From the NCBI RefSeq assembly GCF_038050375.1, contig NZ_CP150886.1, positions 2,211,318 through 2,275,317 of the forward strand: DNA of 64,000 bases, written 5' to 3'. A model generated the notes under the pieces. That model did no database searches. It was not told where the DNA came from and worked only from the letters and a program-made list of their open reading frames with translations. Of this stretch, positions 1 to 8,148 are shown in pieces. The first letter of the stretch is position 1; every line of letters starts with the position of its first letter. The position numbers were made by a program, and so were the translations under genes. The DNA comes from Okeanomitos corallinicola TIOX110 (GTDB lineage Bacteria > Cyanobacteriota > Cyanobacteriia > Cyanobacteriales > Nostocaceae).

Positions 1-36
1 CACCTGATAGCGATTATTTACTAATGTCTGAGTCAT
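1..36 (-). CDS. Ser/Thr protein kinase, N-terminal fragment cut by the window edge
   Basis: Reading the minus strand from an ATG at 36-34 gives MTQTLVNNRYQV. This matches the start of the complete kinase just upstream on the same strand (MLLNNRYQVIRTLG), where NNRYQV leads into the glycine-rich ATP loop. The rest of the gene lies outside the window. It is therefore probably the second of two tandem paralogous kinases, separated by about 140 bases in which I see no gene. Only twelve codons are visible, so the call rests on the NNRYQV match and on the adjacent paralog. Confidence 0.6.
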   Translation of the reverse strand, partial: MTQTLVNNRYQV

Positions 37-179
37 AAGAGTTTACGTTTGTTTACTTTTTTGCTGATTTAGGTAAAATTTTCCTTCATTTCTAGCAATT
101 ATAAACATTTTATACCACATTTTGACTCCTATAGGCGTTGATAAATGCTAAACCCCGACTAAATTCTCAGTTGTTAACC

Positions 180-1646
180 CTATTCTTTAAAATGCCTCAA
201 ATTATATCTATTTTGATATTGATTAATAAATTCTGCATTTTTGATTTCTATTTTTGACAACAAATTAATAGGAAATGCTTGAGGTGAATAACGGGGATTA
301 TACCAAGACTGTTGATTAAAATATTCTTGTAAATCAGAAATATTAAATCTGCGTCCATGAACTGCAAAAATTGTATTTCGCATAATATCTAATTCATAAC
401 CACTTTTACCTGCTAAATCTGCTTCTGTAACTCGTCTTTGTGAAAGCCAAAAATAATTATTTCCGTTATTTGTGGTTTTTATTTCTTGAACACTGGGTGT
501 TTTAATTTCAGATTTGTTTATGGTTGTGGGTGTATTCCTAACAATAGACTTAGATATTTTGTACTCTGAAGATATTTCTTGTTGTTCATTGGTGGGATTT
601 GTTCTTTTAGTAGAAATTGATATTTCTGCTTCTTTGACAGTTTCTAAGGATTTATTAATTATTTGTGTAATAATAGAAGCACCAGTTAAACCACTAATAA
701 TCAAACTACCAATTATGATATTTTTGGATTTATTATTTATAACTGGTTTAGCAAAATTATTAATAGTTGATGGTACAGTTGGCTGTTGTGTGGGGGGAAT
801 TTCTTGATTTTGGATAGTGGAAATAAGATGATATTGATTTTGCAAAGCAATCAACATTTCTCTAGCAGAAGCAAAACGATCTCTAGGATGATAAGTAATA
901 GCTTTATCAATTACTCCTGCTAAGATAGGATTAACATGACTGGCAAAATGTCGCCAAATTATTTCCCCAGTTTGCGGATCTGTTTCTAGTGTTTGAGGTG
1001 GTTTACCAGTTAATAAATAAATTGCTGTTAAACCTAAACTATATAAATCACTAGAATAAACTGGTCTTCCTGCTGCTTGTTCACTGGACATAAAACCAGG
1101 AGTACCAATAACAATTGAACTGGTAGGATGTCCTTGGGAATTTAATACAGTTGTCATTGATTCCCGCACTGCACCAAAATCAATTAATACTGGTTTTTTA
1201 TCATGGTTACGAATAATAATGTTATCTGGTTTAATATCTCTGTGAACTATTTTTTGAGAATGAACATACTCTAAAACAGGTAAGATATTAAGTAATAATT
1301 CCTCAATTTCTCTTTCAGTAAATAATCCCTGCTTTTGCATTTTTGCTGTTAAAGTATCACCTTCTATCCACTCCTGGACTAAATAAAATTCTCCCCCAGT
1401 AGAAAAGTAAGCGTATAAAGCCGGAATTTGATTAGATGCACTACCAAGGGTTTCTAAAATTGCTGCTTCTCGTTGGAATCTTTCTTGAACAATTTGATAA
1501 ACTTGGGGATTATTATGAATTGGTTTGAGTTGTTTTACCACACAGAGACGCTGTGATGGCATATTGGTATCTTGTGCGAGAAAGGTTTCACCAAATCCAC
1601 CAGATCCCAAAGTGCGGATGACTTGATAACGATTATTTAGCAGCAT
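180..1646 (-). CDS. Membrane Ser/Thr protein kinase with C-terminal YARHG-like domain
   Basis: This is a Hanks-type kinase that phosphorylates Ser/Thr on protein substrates. The sequence shows the glycine loop GSGGFG at 14-19, an ATP-binding Lys near 38, HRDIKPDN near 136, DFGA in the activation segment and a GTPGFMSSEQ substrate-binding segment. A proline/asparagine-rich linker leads to one membrane segment near 308-330 (IIIGSLIISGLTGASIITQI). The C-terminus (about 405-480) reads like a YARHG domain: RNTIFAVHGRRF, then LQEYFNQQSWY. This predicts a cytoplasmic kinase joined to an extracytoplasmic, possibly wall-binding, sensor. The substrate is unknown. It lies in tandem with another kinase fragment at the window edge. 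Confidence 0.92.
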   Translation of the reverse strand: MLLNNRYQVIRTLGSGGFGETFLAQDTNMPSQRLCVVKQLKPIHNNPQVYQIVQERFQREAAILETLGSASNQIPALYAYFSTGGEFYLVQEWIEGDTLTAKMQKQGLFTEREIEELLLNILPVLEYVHSQKIVHRDIKPDNIIIRNHDKKPVLIDFGAVRESMTTVLNSQGHPTSSIVIGTPGFMSSEQAAGRPVYSSDLYSLGLTAIYLLTGKPPQTLETDPQTGEIIWRHFASHVNPILAGVIDKAITYHPRDRFASAREMLIALQNQYHLISTIQNQEIPPTQQPTVPSTINNFAKPVINNKSKNIIIGSLIISGLTGASIITQIINKSLETVKEAEISISTKRTNPTNEQQEISSEYKISKSIVRNTPTTINKSEIKTPSVQEIKTTNNGNNYFWLSQRRVTEADLAGKSGYELDIMRNTIFAVHGRRFNISDLQEYFNQQSWYNPRYSPQAFPINLLSKIEIKNAEFINQYQNRYNLRHFKE

Positions 1647-1699
1647 GGTTTTTATTAATGGTATTATGCAATCTTTTGATAATATCTAATAGCCATATC

Positions 1700-2320
1700 T
1701 TAATAGCCATATCTTCGTTTTCTATTTTGTAATTGACTAGCCCTTGATTCTAGGGTAAATATGGGAATATCTTCTAATTCATCATCTATTAAATTATACT
1801 GTTCACAAACTAGACTTAAACGATATCCAGGCGTTTTCACAGCATTAACAGAATGGGTTAAATCACCTTGAAAGTAAACTAAGGTATTGCTTTGGGGTTT
1901 AATTTGTCCAATTTGACGTTTAGTAGATTTTAAAACTAATTCTCCCCCTTCCATATTTTCCGGTACTCGTACATAAAGAACACTAACAAGGTTTGGTGGT
2001 TCAATTGTTTTACAATAGGAACGTAAAGAACGATCTATGTGTGGATCAACACGAGAACCTTCTTTTAATAACAGGGGATTGAGATAAAAAGCATTACAAT
2101 TAGGTTTTAGGGCTAAATCTAAATAAGGTTTGAAAAAGGGAAATTTTTCTTCGACTTGGTTTAATCCATCCCTTTTAAAAACTACAGAAAATCCTTTAGT
2201 ATTGATAAAATCACGGTTGAGATTATTGATGGCAAAATAAGGACTTGCGTGAATTTCTCCCCACAAGTCATTGAGGTAATTATTGGGTAAAACGTTGGTT
2301 TCTAGTTGATAGTATTTCAC
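1700..2320 (-). CDS. 2-oxoglutarate/Fe(II)-dependent oxygenase family protein
   Basis: The 206-residue protein has the signature of a double-stranded beta-helix oxygenase: an HxD pair (H94, D96, in PHIDRS), a distal His at 156 (GDLTHSV) and an Arg at 167 (GYRLSL) placed to hold 2-oxoglutarate. Enzymes of this fold use Fe(II), O2 and 2-oxoglutarate to hydroxylate a substrate. Nothing in the sequence identifies the substrate. It sits 53 bases downstream of nothing obviously co-functional: the kinase follows on the same strand and a fructosamine-kinase-like gene precedes it. It could be a prolyl-hydroxylase-like or small-molecule hydroxylase. Confidence 0.75.
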   Translation of the reverse strand: MKYYQLETNVLPNNYLNDLWGEIHASPYFAINNLNRDFINTKGFSVVFKRDGLNQVEEKFPFFKPYLDLALKPNCNAFYLNPLLLKEGSRVDPHIDRSLRSYCKTIEPPNLVSVLYVRVPENMEGGELVLKSTKRQIGQIKPQSNTLVYFQGDLTHSVNAVKTPGYRLSLVCEQYNLIDDELEDIPIFTLESRASQLQNRKRRYGY

Positions 2321-2386
2321 ATTTTTAATTCATAAATTAATTTCAAATTCAAATTAAGAACTCAGGGATATTTTATAAATCTAAAT

Positions 2387-3259
2387 TCACAGATTTCTCA
2401 GAATTTGCTCAATCATCACATTTGCTTGGGAAGCATAACCACCACCAAATAAGTTAAAATGATTTAAAATATGATATAAATTATAAAGTGTTTTTCTGTT
2501 TTCATAACCTTGTTCTAAAGGAAATATTTCTACATACCCTTGATAAAAAGTTGCGGGAAATCCACCAAATAATTCTGTCATAGCAATATCAACTTCCCTG
2601 TCTCCATAATAAGTAGCAGGATCAAAAATCACTGGTTCACCATCAACAGTAAATCCGGCATTTCCTCCCCATAAATCACCATGTACTAATGCAGGTTCAA
2701 CTTGATGGTTTGCTAATAATTTGGGGATGGAATCTATTAATTTATCTTCTAAAGGAAAACGTCCTCCTTTTCTTCTTGCTAATTGGAATTGATAACCTAA
2801 ACGATGTTCTGTATAAAATTCTATCCAATCAGATTTCCAAGTGTTAATTTGCGGTGTAGAACCGATGGTATTATTCAGATCCCAACCAAAACCTTGGTTA
2901 CTAATGGTTTTGTGCATTGCTGCTAAATTACGTCCCATTTGTTGCCAAGATTTATTATTACCACCATTCATTTCTAGCCATTCTAAAACTATATAACTAG
3001 AGTTATCTGTAGTTCCCCAACATAAAGGTTTAGGAATGCGGATAGTTTTGGTTTGATACATTTGTTGTAAACCCAGCATTTCTGCTGCAAACATTTCACC
3101 TTGGTTTACTTTGTTGAGTTTAACAAAATAGGTGATTTTTCCATCACTAATTCGATAACCTTGGTTAATACATCCACCACCTACTGATGAATGTTGGGAA
3201 GATTGAAATTCTTTCCCTGTTACTTGGCTAATATGATCATCTATTTCTTGCCAAAGCAT
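2387..3259 (-). CDS. Fructosamine kinase family protein
   Basis: The family phosphorylates ketoamine adducts on glycated proteins or free amino acids, destabilising them for repair. The 290-residue length is typical. Visible motifs are the phosphotransferase catalytic loop HGDLWGGN at 193-200, followed by IFDPATYYGDREVDIAM with the metal-binding Asp and the family's DREVD segment. The N-lobe carries the ATP-binding Lys region (YFVKLNK). The C-terminal YNLYHILNHFNLFGGGY helix is also characteristic. The gene is on the minus strand in the same direction as its neighbours, with separating gaps that do not indicate a tight operon. Confidence 0.88.
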   Translation of the reverse strand: MLWQEIDDHISQVTGKEFQSSQHSSVGGGCINQGYRISDGKITYFVKLNKVNQGEMFAAEMLGLQQMYQTKTIRIPKPLCWGTTDNSSYIVLEWLEMNGGNNKSWQQMGRNLAAMHKTISNQGFGWDLNNTIGSTPQINTWKSDWIEFYTEHRLGYQFQLARRKGGRFPLEDKLIDSIPKLLANHQVEPALVHGDLWGGNAGFTVDGEPVIFDPATYYGDREVDIAMTELFGGFPATFYQGYVEIFPLEQGYENRKTLYNLYHILNHFNLFGGGYASQANVMIEQILRNL

Positions 3260-3374
3260 AGTTTTTTATTTGTCAGTTGTCAGTTTTGATAATATTCCCA
3301 GTCAGAGACTAGGAATAAAAATCATTCAACAATATATTACCAAAGATTAGTTGCTAATTACCGATAACTAATAA

Positions 3375-4652
3375 CTAAGCTGGTTTAACTACAACTACAC
3401 CATAAGCTGTGGGTGAAAGATATTTTTGTACAGCTTGCATTAAATCATTTTTGTTTTGTTTTTGGATGTATTGGGGATAGTTGAATGCTGGTTCTAAATC
3501 TCCTATTAAAGATTGATAATAACCATACAAGTTAGAGCGATTACTTGGTGTTTCATTGCCAAATATAAACCGATTTGCCACCCTTTTTTGTACTCGGTTA
3601 ATTTCTGATTCTTGGACTAATTCGGTTTGTAGTTTTTGCAAATGTTCAATGATTGCTGTTTCTACTGCTGCTAAGTTTTCCACTTCACATTTAGCGGAAA
3701 TAGAAAATACTCCTTGCAGTTGATAATTGCTATTACTCACAGAAATTGAAGAAACAAGTCCTTTTTCTTCCCGTAAGTCATGGACTAATCTAGATGTGCG
3801 TCCATGTCCTAAAATTCCTGCTATTACGTCTAAAGCATAGGTGTCATTTAATTCCATTAAACCGGGGACTCGCCATAGCATTATTAACCTGGCTTGTTGG
3901 AGACTTTCATCAATGAATTCCTGACGGATAATTTCTGTAAATGCAGGTTCTGAATTAATTATTAATTCTGGCTTTTCAACTGTTGATTGTTGACTGTTTC
4001 GATCAAATTCTTTAGCTATAATTTCTATTAATTCTTCCGTTGGTAAATTACCCACAGCTACCGCAGTTATGGAAGATGGTTGATACCAAGTTTGATGAAA
4101 ATCTCGCATTTGTTGGGGTGTAACTTGGGAAATTACTTCTTGGGGACCAAGTATCGGACGACGATAGGGTAAAACATCAAAAGCGGTTTCCATTGTGTGT
4201 CGAGAAATGCGCCGTCTGGGGTTATCTTCTGAACGTCTAATTTCTTCTAAAACTACTAATCTTTCTTTTTCAAAAGCATCATGGGGAATGCGAGGATTAC
4301 AAACTACATCTATTTGTAATGGTGCTAGTTCTGCAAAGTTTTGAGGTGCGGTTGTAATATAAAAATGTGTGTAATCTTGGCTAGTTGCGGCGTTAGTGAC
4401 TGCACCTTTTTCTTCTATCCGACGTTCAAATTCACCACTTGCTAATTTTTCAGTACCTTTAAATACTATATGTTCTAAAAAATGAGCCATGCCATTAATA
4501 TCATCTGACTCGACAGCAGAACCGATGTTTACCCATACATTCAGGTTAACGGCTTCTACTGGCATTTGTTCGGCAATGATGGTTAAACCGTTGGATAGAT
4601 GGTGTATTTTGGGTGCATTAAGGGGTGGATGTTTTAACAGGTTTGATGTCAT
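3375..4652 (-). CDS. M16 family zinc metallopeptidase (processing-peptidase-like)
   Basis: The inverted zinc motif HFLEH is at 57-61 and the third ligand, a Glu, is near 137 (LEEIRR), which fits the M16 pattern HxxEH-x76-E. The second half (from about 220) is the catalytically silent M16 C-domain, with the expected RxxxY-type region late (NRSNLYGYYQSL). Length is 425 residues, as in bacterial single-ring M16B enzymes. There is no signal peptide, so it is probably cytoplasmic and cleaves short peptides or presequence-like substrates. Cyanobacteria often carry two M16 genes in tandem, one inactive. Here only the active one is present in this window. Confidence 0.9.
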   Translation of the reverse strand: MTSNLLKHPPLNAPKIHHLSNGLTIIAEQMPVEAVNLNVWVNIGSAVESDDINGMAHFLEHIVFKGTEKLASGEFERRIEEKGAVTNAATSQDYTHFYITTAPQNFAELAPLQIDVVCNPRIPHDAFEKERLVVLEEIRRSEDNPRRRISRHTMETAFDVLPYRRPILGPQEVISQVTPQQMRDFHQTWYQPSSITAVAVGNLPTEELIEIIAKEFDRNSQQSTVEKPELIINSEPAFTEIIRQEFIDESLQQARLIMLWRVPGLMELNDTYALDVIAGILGHGRTSRLVHDLREEKGLVSSISVSNSNYQLQGVFSISAKCEVENLAAVETAIIEHLQKLQTELVQESEINRVQKRVANRFIFGNETPSNRSNLYGYYQSLIGDLEPAFNYPQYIQKQNKNDLMQAVQKYLSPTAYGVVVVKPA

Positions 4653-4742
4653 TTGTTGTGGTGAGGATTTTGTTACTGTTTCTATTTTACAATTCCTACA
4701 ATGGTATCAACCTTGTGATGAATTATATTTGACGAATGTTAA

Positions 4743-5048
4743 TTAAATAAACCTCTCTTTCCCTATATGTACATTCCACTGTACTACCCTAGCTGTGTCT
4801 GCTAACATTCCATCTCGCACACGGGGACTAGTGTTAACAATATTACGGGCTTCTTCCACATTTTCCGCTCTTATTACCCATATTCCTGTGCCATCATGGG
4901 GTACAAATGGTCCACAACACAGTAAATTTCCCTTTTCGTTTTGTTCTTTAAACCATGCCAGTTGATCTTGATCATGTTCTGGATGGGCTTTTTTATATTC
5001 GTAGTATTCGGGAACTGTAGCCACAACAACTGCGAAAAGTTTAGTCAT
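4743..5048 (-). CDS. YciI family protein
   Basis: This small ferredoxin-like-fold protein of 101 residues has the family's layout: a beta strand start (KLFAVVVATVPEY), a central LLCCGPFVPHDGTGIWVIRA, then EEARNIVNTSPRVRDGMLADTARVVQW. The His-Asp pair in the PHDGTG segment corresponds to the putative active site of YciI proteins. The biochemical role of the family is poorly defined. It is transcribed on the minus strand, 90 bases upstream of the M16 peptidase gene and in the same direction. Confidence 0.8.
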   Translation of the reverse strand: MTKLFAVVVATVPEYYEYKKAHPEHDQDQLAWFKEQNEKGNLLCCGPFVPHDGTGIWVIRAENVEEARNIVNTSPRVRDGMLADTARVVQWNVHIGKERFI

Positions 5049-5135
5049 AATTATTAGAAATCACTAAAATGCACTTTACACAAAGTATATAGTATTTTGA
5101 GTATAATGAACATATCAATTAGGAATTATTACTCT

Positions 5136-5585
5136 ATGTTTACTGTTAAAATCCTCTACGAAACAGACTTTAATCTCTGGTTAGAAGAAACTGCTATTTT
5201 ACTTAAAGAAGGCAAATTAGAACAATTAGATATTGAAAACTTACTTGAAGAAATTGAAGGGATGAGTCGTAAAGAAAAAGATGCTTTGGAAAGTAATCTG
5301 ATTCGTGTGCTACAACATTTACTCAAGTGGAGATACCAACCTGAAAAACGCTCTCCCAGTTGGTCTTACTCAATTATAGAACACTCTCGAAGATTGAACA
5401 AAGCTTTTAAAAATAGTCCTAGTCTCAAACGTCACTTTGATGTTGCATTTGATGAATGTTACCATGAAGCTTGCAAAGCTGCTGCTGTTGAAACTCAACT
5501 ACCATTAACTACTTTTCCTGAATCATCTCCCTTTACTCAATCTGATGTTTTGGATGTTAATGTTGATGATTATTTTGTTGGGTAA
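5136..5585 (+). CDS. DUF29 family protein
   Basis: The family signature is clear: YETDFNLWLEETAILLKEGKLEQLD followed by ENLLEEIEGMSRKEKDALESNL and then LLKWRYQPEKRSPSW. DUF29 proteins are small, common in cyanobacteria, often present in many copies, and have no established function. I chose ATG at 5136 because family members begin a few residues before YETDF. An in-frame TTG at 5097 and ATG at 5106 would add residues that look unrelated to the family. The last 30 residues are less conserved. The gene converges on the minus-strand gene at 5658. Confidence 0.82.
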   Translation: MFTVKILYETDFNLWLEETAILLKEGKLEQLDIENLLEEIEGMSRKEKDALESNLIRVLQHLLKWRYQPEKRSPSWSYSIIEHSRRLNKAFKNSPSLKRHFDVAFDECYHEACKAAAVETQLPLTTFPESSPFTQSDVLDVNVDDYFVG

Positions 5586-5610
5586 AATTTCTAGAGTTAG
5601 CAGAATTTCA

Positions 5611-5629
5611 GGCGGGCAAAATGCCCACC
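5611..5629. repeat. GGCGGGCAAAATGCCCACC hairpin between convergent genes
   Basis: GGGC and GCCC pair around an AAAAT loop, extended by GG/CC across a C-A mismatch. It lies 26 bases after the DUF29 stop and before the stop of the opposing gene at 5658. No long T-tract follows, so it may be a weak terminator or one copy of the 'GTGGGC...GCCCGC' hairpins dispersed in cyanobacterial genomes. A related hairpin lies at 19334-19370. Confidence 0.4.
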
Positions 5630-5657
5630 TCACAGTAATTAAACCACTACATTATTA

Positions 5658-6377
5658 TTAAACTTTTGGTACTGGTGGAAAAACAGAAATATTTTTTGGT
5701 GCTTCAGTTGATGGTAAAAAATTCTCATTCAGTAATTTTTGGAAAGTACCTAATGAAACTTGCCAATTAGCAACTATTTGTTGCAAGTTTTGTTGTTTTT
5801 CGGCTGGGGTATTTCCTGCTAATGAATAGTTGTAATTACCAGAAAATAGAATTGCAGGCATGGCTTTATCAGGAAACTGCACATTTGCTTGGTTAACACT
5901 GACATTGAGTATTCCGCCATTTACAGGGTAGCTTAACTGTAATGCAGCGTTTACTTTTGCTCCTGCAAATTCCTGCCATGAACCAGGTGCTAAAAGTTTA
6001 CCATTGATATATTGATATGCTTCAGCTTCGGTGTTGAATGTGACAAATCCTCTGGGATTTATGCCCACTCTTTGATATTCTACTTGGGATAATTTTTCTA
6101 CTAGCTGTTGGGTAATTTTGGGGATTTGAATATCTTCTGGGGTTTTTTGTCCTACTACTTCGACGATAGTAACACTATTAGGCTGGGCAACAATTCCTAC
6201 GCCAGTTTTGTAAAAAAGCTGCACTACAACATTGTTAAAAACTGGTTCTCTGGCTAATTCCCAATCTTCGGGAATAATCCCGGTATATTTCAAAAAATCG
6301 GGAGTCATCACTGTGGGTTTGAGATTTTTAGCGGTAATTGCGATCGCTAATTCTTGAATTTCAAAGTTTTTACTCAT
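5658..6377 (-). CDS. Conserved cyanobacterial protein of unknown function
   Basis: I do not recognise a named domain. The 239-residue protein has no signal peptide or membrane segment. It reads as a mixed alpha/beta, soluble protein with segments such as TPDFLKYTGIIPEDWELAREPVF and NPRGFVTFNTEAEAYQYI, and ends in a proline-rich tail. Its codon use and composition match the neighbours. Its promoter region (6378-6553) is shared with the divergent CrtD-like gene and contains a heptamer repeat at 6441-6470. Family members in other cyanobacteria probably exist, but I cannot confirm this here. Confidence 0.65.
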   Translation of the reverse strand: MSKNFEIQELAIAITAKNLKPTVMTPDFLKYTGIIPEDWELAREPVFNNVVVQLFYKTGVGIVAQPNSVTIVEVVGQKTPEDIQIPKITQQLVEKLSQVEYQRVGINPRGFVTFNTEAEAYQYINGKLLAPGSWQEFAGAKVNAALQLSYPVNGGILNVSVNQANVQFPDKAMPAILFSGNYNYSLAGNTPAEKQQNLQQIVANWQVSLGTFQKLLNENFLPSTEAPKNISVFPPVPKV

Positions 6378-6440
6378 GTTTAAATTTGCCTATTGTTATT
6401 AAAACAGAAATACTGTATCACTAAAAGCCAGTATATAGTA

Positions 6441-6470
6441 GGTGACAGGGAACAGGTGACAGGTGACAGA
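6441..6470. repeat. Heptameric STRR-like repeat (GGTGACA / GGGAACA units)
   Basis: Units GGTGACAGGGAACAGGTGACAGGTGACAG repeat with a 7-base period. This is the style of short tandemly repeated repetitive sequences known from heterocystous cyanobacteria. Related tracts occur at 10061-10094, 17193-17210, 53116-53141 and 53303-53324. It sits in the divergent promoter region between genes at 5658-6377 and 6554-8068. Confidence 0.75.
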
Positions 6471-6553
6471 ACTAAATCACACATCACAGGATGTAATTTA
6501 AAATTATGAGTAGTAATATTAAGAATTGTAAATAAACTATTCATCTACTATCA

Positions 6554-8068
6554 ATGCCTAGCCTACCCCTAAACAAAAACCAACCCCGCGTCATTGTCAT
6601 CGGTGCGGGAATAGGTGGACTTACCGCCGCAGCACTGTTAGCACATAGAGGTTATAGCGTTTTAACCCTCGACCAAGCATTAGTTCCCGGTGGTTGTGCT
6701 TCCACCTTTAAACGCCAGGGTTTTACCTTTGATGTTGGTGCGACTCAAGTTGCAGGGTTAGAACCTGGGGGAATTCATCACCGCATTTTCTCAGAATTAA
6801 ACATAGAATTACCCGCAGCTACCCCTTGTGACCCAGCTTGTGCGGTTTTTTTACCTGGAGAAACTACACCTATTAATGTTTGGCGAGATCCTCAAAAATG
6901 GCAAGCAGAAAGACAAAAACAGTTTCCGGGAAGTGAACCTTTTTGGCAATTATTAACAACTTTATTTAATGCAAGTTGGGAATTTCAAGGACGAGATCCG
7001 GTGTTACCTCCGCGTAATTTCTGGGATCTTTTACAGTTAACAAAAGCTGTGCGTCCGAGTACATTTATTACTGCACCTTTCACCTTTATGACAGTGGGAG
7101 ATGCTTTAAGATTATACGGTTTAGGAAATGATCAAAGACTGCGGACATTTTTAGATTTACAACTGAAATTATATTCTCAAGTTAGTGCCGAAGAAACAGC
7201 TTTACTTTATGCAGCGACGGCGTTAAGTGTATCTCAATCTCCCCAAGGATTATACCATTTACAAGGGAGTATGCAAGTATTGAGCGATCGCCTAGTAGAA
7301 TCATTAGAAAGAGACGGTGGTAAATTATTAATGCGTCACACTGTCGAAAAAATTAACGTAGAAAATGGTAAAGCTAACAGTGTCGTCATTAGAAATCAAA
7401 AAACCGGAGAAGTTTGGACAGAAACAGCAAATCATGTAATTGCAAATGTCACCGTACAAGACTTGGTGAAATTATTAGGAGAAAAAGCACCTTTTGGATA
7501 TAAACATAGAGTCGAAAAATTACCCCCTGCTTCCGGTGCATTTGTAGTTTATATTGGTGTAGATAAAAGTGCAATTCCTGATGATTGTCCGCCCCATTTA
7601 CAATTTCTGTATGATATAAATGGTAAAATTGGGGAAAATAACTCTTTGTTTGTATCTGTTAGTCACGAAGGAGATGGCCGCGCACCAGCAGGAAAAGCCA
7701 CAATTATCGCATCTTCCTTTGTTGATTTTACCCAATGGTGGAACACAGAAAACTATCAAGAATTAAAAGAGAAATTCACCCAAGATGCAATTTCTAAACT
7801 TGGACAATATTTCTATTTAAAACCAGAAACTATTGTTTATGTAGAAGCTGCTACACCTAAAACCTTTGCTCATTATACAGGGAGAGAAAAGGGAATTGTG
7901 GGGGGAATTGGTCAAAGAATTCCTACCTTTGGCCCCTTTGGTTTTGCGAATAGAACACCTATTAATAATTTATGGTTAGTTGGTGATTCAACTCATCCAG
8001 GAGAAGGTACAGCAGGGGTAAGTTATTCAGCTTTGACAGTGGTGAGACAAATTGAAGCTGAAGGATAG
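6554..8068 (+). CDS. crtD: C-3',4' carotenoid desaturase CrtD-like FAD oxidoreductase
   Basis: The protein starts with a Rossmann dinucleotide motif (VIVIGAGIGGLTAAALLAHRG) and PGGCASTF, and ends with WLVGDSTHPGEGTAGVSYSA, the FAD-binding C-terminal motif of phytoene-desaturase-type enzymes. It has 504 residues, as in cyanobacterial CrtD. The segment FDVGATQVAGLEPGGIHHRIF is what I recall for CrtD and differs from the CrtH isomerase (which has FDVGASMIFGFG). CrtD introduces the 3',4' double bond in the myxoxanthophyll/myxol branch of carotenoid synthesis at membranes. A CrtISO-like isomerase is the alternative. The ATG at 6554 gives the expected short N-terminal extension. Confidence 0.8.
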   Translation: MPSLPLNKNQPRVIVIGAGIGGLTAAALLAHRGYSVLTLDQALVPGGCASTFKRQGFTFDVGATQVAGLEPGGIHHRIFSELNIELPAATPCDPACAVFLPGETTPINVWRDPQKWQAERQKQFPGSEPFWQLLTTLFNASWEFQGRDPVLPPRNFWDLLQLTKAVRPSTFITAPFTFMTVGDALRLYGLGNDQRLRTFLDLQLKLYSQVSAEETALLYAATALSVSQSPQGLYHLQGSMQVLSDRLVESLERDGGKLLMRHTVEKINVENGKANSVVIRNQKTGEVWTETANHVIANVTVQDLVKLLGEKAPFGYKHRVEKLPPASGAFVVYIGVDKSAIPDDCPPHLQFLYDINGKIGENNSLFVSVSHEGDGRAPAGKATIIASSFVDFTQWWNTENYQELKEKFTQDAISKLGQYFYLKPETIVYVEAATPKTFAHYTGREKGIVGGIGQRIPTFGPFGFANRTPINNLWLVGDSTHPGEGTAGVSYSALTVVRQIEAEG

Positions 8069-8073
8069 ATTTT

Positions 8074-8113
8074 GTTTTTCACGCAGAGTCGCAGAGAAAA
8101 GATCGCAGAGAAG
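8074..8113. repeat. CACGCAGAGTCGCAGAG dispersed repeat
   Basis: The tract TTTTTCACGCAGAGTCGCAGAG followed by a further TCGCAGAG lies directly after the CrtD-like stop. Related tracts are at 10981-11008 and 39507-39540, each preceded by a T-run and each just downstream of a gene. This is a common cyanobacterial dispersed repeat with no known function. Confidence 0.6.
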
Positions 8114-8148
8114 ATATAGTCAAGTTATTGCTAATTTGAAAACATCTT

